A DNA stretch of 46,794 bases from JBDKTH01 sp964558295. GTDB taxonomy: Bacteria; Planctomycetota; Planctomycetia; Pirellulales; Thermoguttaceae. Below are positions 43,147-46,794 of this stretch, piece after piece. The notes below the pieces were generated by a model. It was not told the origin of the DNA and did no database searches. It saw only the letters and a program-made list of their open reading frames with translations. The position numbers and the translations under genes were made by a program. The stretch spans positions 1 to 46,794 of the forward strand of contig CAZLDQ010000012.1 in NCBI GenBank assembly GCA_964558295.1, in the 5' to 3' direction. Position 1 is the first letter of the stretch; the number at the start of each line of letters is the position of its first letter.

Positions 43147-44331
43147 ATGGATGTGAGAACCTATCGTGCTCCCACGATGTACGAAGCGCTGGCGATGGTC
43201 CGCCGGGATCTGGGGCCGGACGCCGCCGTGTTGCACACCCGTGAGGTCCAGACGCGGCGGCTGTTTGGCTTGATCCGTGGCGTACGCCAGATTGAGGTGA
43301 CGGCTTCGACTGAGGTGAAGGTGCCCAGTCGTCTCCCGCCGCGTCCATCCCTTGCGGCCTCGGCGGCGACGTTGCGTCTTGCGGAGCCTTCGACCGGTGC
43401 GCCGGCAGTCGCGTCATGTCCGACCGGTTTGGCCGCCGTGCCGGATGACGTCAAAGGACAGTTGAACAATCTCCAGAATATGGTTCAGGAACTCTGCCGT
43501 CGTTCGGGAGGTAGCAGCCATCGCGACTTGCCTGAGTCGCTTTTCCGTCTTTTTGCCGACCTGATTGACGCCGATTTAAGCGAGGAGACGGCCCGGGAAC
43601 TGATCGAGCAGGTGCGTGGCGAGGCCGCCGTCAACGAGTTAGCCGATCCGCTGCTTCTGAAAGCTCGGATCGCCCGACTGCTGGAAGAGGAGATCCGGGT
43701 GACTGGGCCGATTCGTGTGACCCCGGGGCGATGTCGCCTAGTGGCCCTGGTTGGGCCGACTGGCGTGGGCAAAACGACGACGATAGCCAAGCTGGCTGCG
43801 ATTTACCGGCTCAAGGAAAAGCACAATGTCGGGTTGATCACTGTTGACACCTACCGCATCGCGGCAGTCGAGCAGCTGCGCACTTACGCCGACATCATCG
43901 ACCTGCCGATGCAGGTGGTGTCTTCGCCGCGTGAAATGCACGAGGCGGTACGCCGTCTTGGGGCGATGGATCTGATCCTGATGGATACCGCCGGCCGCAG
44001 TCCCCGCGATGAGATCAGGATTCAGGAACTTAAGTCGTTTCTTACCGAAGCCGGGGCTGATGAGGTGCATCTGGTGCTCAGTAGCGTAGCTGCCGCACGG
44101 ACCCTCCAGCAGACTGCGGAGCAGTTCGCTTCTGTGGGTACGACGGGGTTGATTTTAACGAAACTTGACGAAGCGACCGGGTTGGGAAGCCTTCTGCCCC
44201 TGGTGCGTACGAGCCGTTTGCCACTGAGCTATGTGACCAATGGCCAGAATGTGCCTGATGATATTGAGATCGCCCATCCCTCCCGTCTTGCCCGGCTCGT
44301 GCTAGGCATGGAGAGCGCCTTTGGCGGGTAA
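43147..44331 (+). CDS. flhF: SRP-type GTPase FlhF (flagellar placement)
   Basis: 394 residues from the ATG at 43147, with AGGAG seven bases upstream; GTG at 43144 is also possible. The N-terminal B domain (MDVRTYRAPTMYEALAMVRRDLGPDAAVLHTREV) precedes the NG domain: Walker A GPTGVGKT (203-210), the SRP-family DTYRIAAVEQL, the G3 motif DTAGRS and the guanine-binding LTKLDEATGLG. FlhF sets the site of flagellar assembly, often at the pole, with FlhG as its regulator. FlhG is encoded immediately downstream. Confidence 0.94.
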   Translation: MDVRTYRAPTMYEALAMVRRDLGPDAAVLHTREVQTRRLFGLIRGVRQIEVTASTEVKVPSRLPPRPSLAASAATLRLAEPSTGAPAVASCPTGLAAVPDDVKGQLNNLQNMVQELCRRSGGSSHRDLPESLFRLFADLIDADLSEETARELIEQVRGEAAVNELADPLLLKARIARLLEEEIRVTGPIRVTPGRCRLVALVGPTGVGKTTTIAKLAAIYRLKEKHNVGLITVDTYRIAAVEQLRTYADIIDLPMQVVSSPREMHEAVRRLGAMDLILMDTAGRSPRDEIRIQELKSFLTEAGADEVHLVLSSVAAARTLQQTAEQFASVGTTGLILTKLDEATGLGSLLPLVRTSRLPLSYVTNGQNVPDDIEIAHPSRLARLVLGMESAFGG

Positions 44332-44388
44332 GGGAAAAGGCTGGATGACAAACCATCAAGTCCCGCTGTTCGGTTTTTGAGTTTCCTC

Positions 44389-45306
44389 ATGAATGATCAA
44401 GCAGATGAATTACGGCAACTGGTGAGCCAGGGGTGGCTTGCGCCGGATCGAAAGGCCGGCGAGGCTAGACTGTTGGTCATTGCCGGTGGAAAGGGGGGGG
44501 TCGGAACAACCACTGTCGCGATCCATCTGGCGGAGGCGTTGGTCCTCGGGGGTTTTCACCCTGTNNNNNNNNNNCCCCCCCCCCCCGCCCCCCCCCCCCC
44601 CCCCCCCGCCTCGCCCCCCCCCGGCCGTCACCCTGTGCTGGTCGATGCTGATGTGGACGGCGGAAACACGGCCATGCTTTGTGGCATTCAAGAGCGGTAC
44701 ACGATTGCCGATGTGCTGGCCGGCCGTAGGAGTGTGCAGGAAACATTGGAGTCAAGCCCGGCGGGAGTTCGCGTGCTGGCTGGAGCTTGGGAACTAGGCG
44801 TCTTGGCTGACGGTTCGGCAACTGCCCAGCAACGGTTGTTGGGGCAGTTGAAGGGATTGCGTCATCTGACCGAGGTTGTCGTGGTCGATGTGGGAAACAG
44901 TTGGAGTCGTTGGACCCGCCGCTTCTGGCAGGCTGCCGATAGAGTCCTGCTGGTCACGACCAGCGAATTGGCTGCGATCATGGACACCTACGCCTCGGTC
45001 AAGAGCTTGGCGGCTGGCCAACCAGGGATTTCCCTGGAACTGGTGGTGAACATGGCGGCTGATGCTGATGTCGCCCAGGATGTCGAGAGACGACTGACGC
45101 GGGCTTGTCAACGCTTCCTCGGGCTTCGCTTGAACACCGCTGGTCATCTGCCGTATGTGGCACCGAGTGTCTCGATGGTGAGCGATCTGGAGAACGTTGG
45201 GGGACTGGCGTCGTCCGCTTTCCTGAAGCAGGCGTTCGAGGAATTGGCGAAAACCGTGGCCGCGAGGATTGAGCTAGTGCCGATTCGCTCGCTGTCTGCG
45301 GCGTGA
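44389..45306 (+). CDS. flhG: MinD-like ATPase FlhG (flagellar number control), with assembly artefact
   Basis: 305 codons as written from the ATG at 44389; about 281 if the artefact is removed. The N-terminal NDQADELRQLV is the DQAxxLR motif by which FlhG stimulates FlhF GTPase. The deviant Walker A KGGVGTTT (35-42) and VLVDADVDGGN belong to the ParA/MinD family. Between them the sequence contains ten N and a long C-rich run, bounded by two identical copies of CACCCTGT exactly 72 bases apart. Deleting one copy plus the run restores a normal GGFHPVLVDADV strand. A Met/Asp-rich C-terminus with a possible membrane-targeting helix ends the protein. Confidence 0.9.
   Translation: MNDQADELRQLVSQGWLAPDRKAGEARLLVIAGGKGGVGTTTVAIHLAEALVLGGFHPXXXXPPPPAPPPPPPASPPPGRHPVLVDADVDGGNTAMLCGIQERYTIADVLAGRRSVQETLESSPAGVRVLAGAWELGVLADGSATAQQRLLGQLKGLRHLTEVVVVDVGNSWSRWTRRFWQAADRVLLVTTSELAAIMDTYASVKSLAAGQPGISLELVVNMAADADVAQDVERRLTRACQRFLGLRLNTAGHLPYVAPSVSMVSDLENVGGLASSAFLKQAFEELAKTVAARIELVPIRSLSAA
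44565..44628. other. Assembly gap (10 N) plus poly-C run, probably spurious
   Basis: N occupies 44565-44574, followed by an almost pure C run to about 44623. CACCCTGT occurs just before (44557-44564) and just after (44629-44636). The insert looks like an assembly or sequencing artefact inside flhG rather than biology. Confidence 0.85.
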
Positions 45307-45415
45307 GGCGAGACGGTTGAAACGGGCGGAGTTGTGTGGCGGTTTGAGTGTTTTTGGATTGGGAGAGTCATACTAATTATGGAATTCTGAGAAAACCTCA
45401 ACCCCGGGCTGGGGA

Positions 45416-45447
45416 GCTGCCGATATAGTAAGAACAGTCTCGGCAGC
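45416..45447. repeat. Inverted repeat upstream of the small membrane gene
   Basis: GCTGCCGA (45416-45423) and TCGGCAGC (45440-45447) are perfect complements around a 16-base loop. GCCGATAT inside the left arm resembles the sigma-28 -10 element GCCGATAA, but no TAAA box stands at the proper distance. Confidence 0.5.
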
Positions 45448-45505
45448 GACATGACCGTCAAACTGTACCGATTGGGTAAGGTTTGGCGGACCCCGGGGAA
45501 GACGT

Positions 45506-45763
45506 GTGGCTCGAATCTATGCCGGCATTTTCGGTCTTGTGGCGTTTCTGACTCTGCTCATTCGTGGGCTGATCCGCGATGCAGACACGACTCAACTCGT
45601 GCTTGCCGCGTGGGGCGGCCTAGTGGTGTTCGCAGGATTAGGGTACGTCATTGGCTGGATAGCGGGCCGGGCGGTAGAAGAGTCGGTCAATGCGAGAATT
45701 GCGGCGGAAGTGGCCGCCAATCAAGCAGCCGGTTCTTCCGAGCCACCTGGAACAGCAACCTGA
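45506..45763 (+). CDS. Small two-helix membrane protein between flhG and fliA
   Basis: 85 residues from a GTG at 45506 with GGGGAAG a few bases upstream. Two membrane helices (about 6-22 and 31-52, the second with Gly-rich GLGYVIGWIAGRAVEE) are followed by an Ala/Glu-rich cytoplasmic-looking tail. I do not recognise a family. The context, in the gap between flhG and fliA where Bacillus carries chemotaxis genes, suggests a flagellum-linked role, but nothing in the sequence proves it. Confidence 0.6.
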   Translation: MARIYAGIFGLVAFLTLLIRGLIRDADTTQLVLAAWGGLVVFAGLGYVIGWIAGRAVEESVNARIAAEVAANQAAGSSEPPGTAT

Positions 45764-45809
45764 TTTGAACTCATTTCCCCCAGCGGAGCCGACCTGTCGG
45801 AGGCAAGGA

Positions 45810-45838
45810 TTGACAGGAGTGGCAACCGGAAGGATACG
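45810..45838 (+). promoter_or_regulatory. Possible sigma-70 promoter of fliA
   Basis: A perfect -35 box TTGACA (45810-45815) is followed after 17 bases by GATACG (45833-45838), a weak -10. The fliA start is 54 bases downstream. Confidence 0.4.
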
Positions 45839-45891
45839 CCGAGAGGGAACTCAATCTTAGAAGCGCAGGAAGCGCCTTCAGGGAGGAATAC

Positions 45892-46674
45892 ATGGCAACC
45901 ACTGTCGCTCCAGAAGATGTGGAGCAACTTTGGATCGAGTTCAAGAAGGATTCGAACAACCAGGAACTACGCAACCGGTTGGTCGAAATCTACTTGCCGC
46001 TGGTCAAGTACAATGGCGAGCGGATCTGGTCACGCTTACCGGAAGGCGTGGAACTGGACGATTTGATTTCTGCCGGCGTCTTCGGTCTGATGGACGCTAT
46101 TGATGCCTTCGATCTCTCACGAGGCGTGAAATTCGAGACCTATTGTGTACCGCGAATCCGTGGGGCGATGCTTGACGAACTGCGGACGATGGATTGGGTC
46201 CCCCGCCTTGTCCGTTCGAAGGCCAGCAAGCTGAACGAGGCTATCAAGACGTTGGAGGCCCGTCTGGGGCGGCAGCCGAATGAAACGGAACTGGCCGCGG
46301 AGTTGAACATCTCGGTCGAAGAACTCGAGAAGATGATGCTCGACGCCAACGCCGTCAATTTGATCAGTCTCAACAAGAAATGGTACGAGACTGACAGCTA
46401 TAAGGACGTTCGTGAGATCGATATTCTCGAGGACAAGAAGGGTGAAGATCCCACGCGACGCATCCAGAAGAACGACTTGATGCGTCTGGTCACTAAGGGA
46501 TTGAATCGCAACGAACGCCTGATCATCATCCTGTACTATTACGAAGAACTGACGATGAAAGAGATTGGCGCCACACTCGACTTGTCTGAGAGCCGGGTGA
46601 GCCAAATGCACAGTTCGATTGTCCAGCGGCTGCAAAGCCAACTTGGCCGGCGTCGCCCCGAGTTTGGCGGTTGA
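45892..46674 (+). CDS. fliA: Flagellar RNA polymerase sigma factor FliA (sigma-28/WhiG type)
   Basis: 260 residues. Region 2 (VKYNGERIWSRLPEGVELDDLISAGVFGLMDAIDAFDLSRGVKFETYCVPRIRGAMLDELR) matches FliA/SigD/WhiG, with the core-binding and -10 recognition residues. Region 3 and region 4 (LTMKEIGATLDLSESRVSQMHSSIVQRL, a helix-turn-helix) follow. GGAGG lies six bases before the ATG. It should transcribe late flagellar genes after hook completion, normally held by the anti-sigma factor FlgM, which is not seen in this window. A strong terminator ends the transcript. Confidence 0.96.
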   Translation: MATTVAPEDVEQLWIEFKKDSNNQELRNRLVEIYLPLVKYNGERIWSRLPEGVELDDLISAGVFGLMDAIDAFDLSRGVKFETYCVPRIRGAMLDELRTMDWVPRLVRSKASKLNEAIKTLEARLGRQPNETELAAELNISVEELEKMMLDANAVNLISLNKKWYETDSYKDVREIDILEDKKGEDPTRRIQKNDLMRLVTKGLNRNERLIIILYYYEELTMKEIGATLDLSESRVSQMHSSIVQRLQSQLGRRRPEFGG

Positions 46675-46708
46675 GTCGATACGCCTCTCCCCCTGTTACA
46701 AATCATCG

Positions 46709-46736
46709 AACCCCCGGTGAAACCACCGGGGGTTTT
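46709..46736 (+). terminator. Rho-independent terminator after fliA
   Basis: CCCCCGGTG (46711-46719) and CACCGGGGG (46724-46732) form a 9-bp stem, extended by two A-T pairs, around AAAC, with TTTT directly after. It lies 35 bases past the fliA stop and closes the flagellar cluster. Confidence 0.92.
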
Positions 46737-46794
46737 GTCGTGTATGCCGAGCATGTTTGACGGTTTGGAGGTGCAAGTCCTCTCCCAACCTGAT

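Noticed and set aside
44575..44628. Poly-proline domain in FlhG
   Set aside because: It is encoded by a near-pure C run next to N and bounded by a duplicated octamer, so it is best read as an assembly artefact.

Overview
The window looks like a draft-assembly contig from a planctomycete, most likely of the Pirellulales type. This is inferred from a TPR-TPR-TolQ-TolR-TolR envelope operon, large TPR proteins of unknown function, a family-type sulfotransferase, and many GTG/TTG starts in moderately GC-rich DNA. No rRNA, tRNA or CRISPR array was recognised. Two runs of ten N mark assembly gaps, and both lie inside genes.

Left part (1-16000). A XerC/D tyrosine recombinase on the + strand is followed by a minus-strand operon. 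In transcription order this operon holds a very large secreted TPR protein (split by one in-frame TAG), a second secreted TPR protein, an ExbB/TolQ-like proton channel subunit and two ExbD/TolR-like subunits. It ends in a clear rho-independent terminator. Next on the + strand come two tandem membrane proteins that share a domain present three times in all, a malate dehydrogenase, an alpha/beta-hydrolase relative that has lost its nucleophile and its histidine, and a membrane-anchored 826-residue TPR protein.

Right part (16000-46700). This is a nearly complete flagellar supercluster. A FlgN-like chaperone, a soluble NtrB-type kinase and a sigma-54-dependent NtrC-type regulator come first. A well-formed sigma-54 promoter follows, then flgB-flgC-fliE-fliF-fliG-fliH-fliI-fliJ-(flbB/motE/ylxF-like)-fliK-flgD-flgE-flbD-motA-motB-fliL-fliN-fliO-fliP-fliQ-fliR-flhB, a two-gene opposite-strand island (sulfotransferase and thioredoxin-like lipoprotein), and flhA-flhF-flhG-orf-fliA with a terminator. 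The order closely matches the flgB super-operon of spirochaetes and the fla/che operon of Bacillus. Two differences stand out: fliM is missing from its usual place between fliL and fliN, and there are no che genes. The fliN present carries three FliM-type N-terminal motifs.

How the parts work together. The kinase/regulator pair probably activates sigma-54 transcription of the rod, basal-body and export genes. FliA (sigma-28) would drive late genes, none of which (filament, hook-associated or most rod genes) lie in this window. FliF, FliG and FliN build the ring and switch. FlhA, FlhB, FliP, FliQ, FliR and FliO form the export gate, FliH, FliI and FliJ its ATPase, MotA and MotB the stator, and FlhF and FlhG set flagellar number and position.
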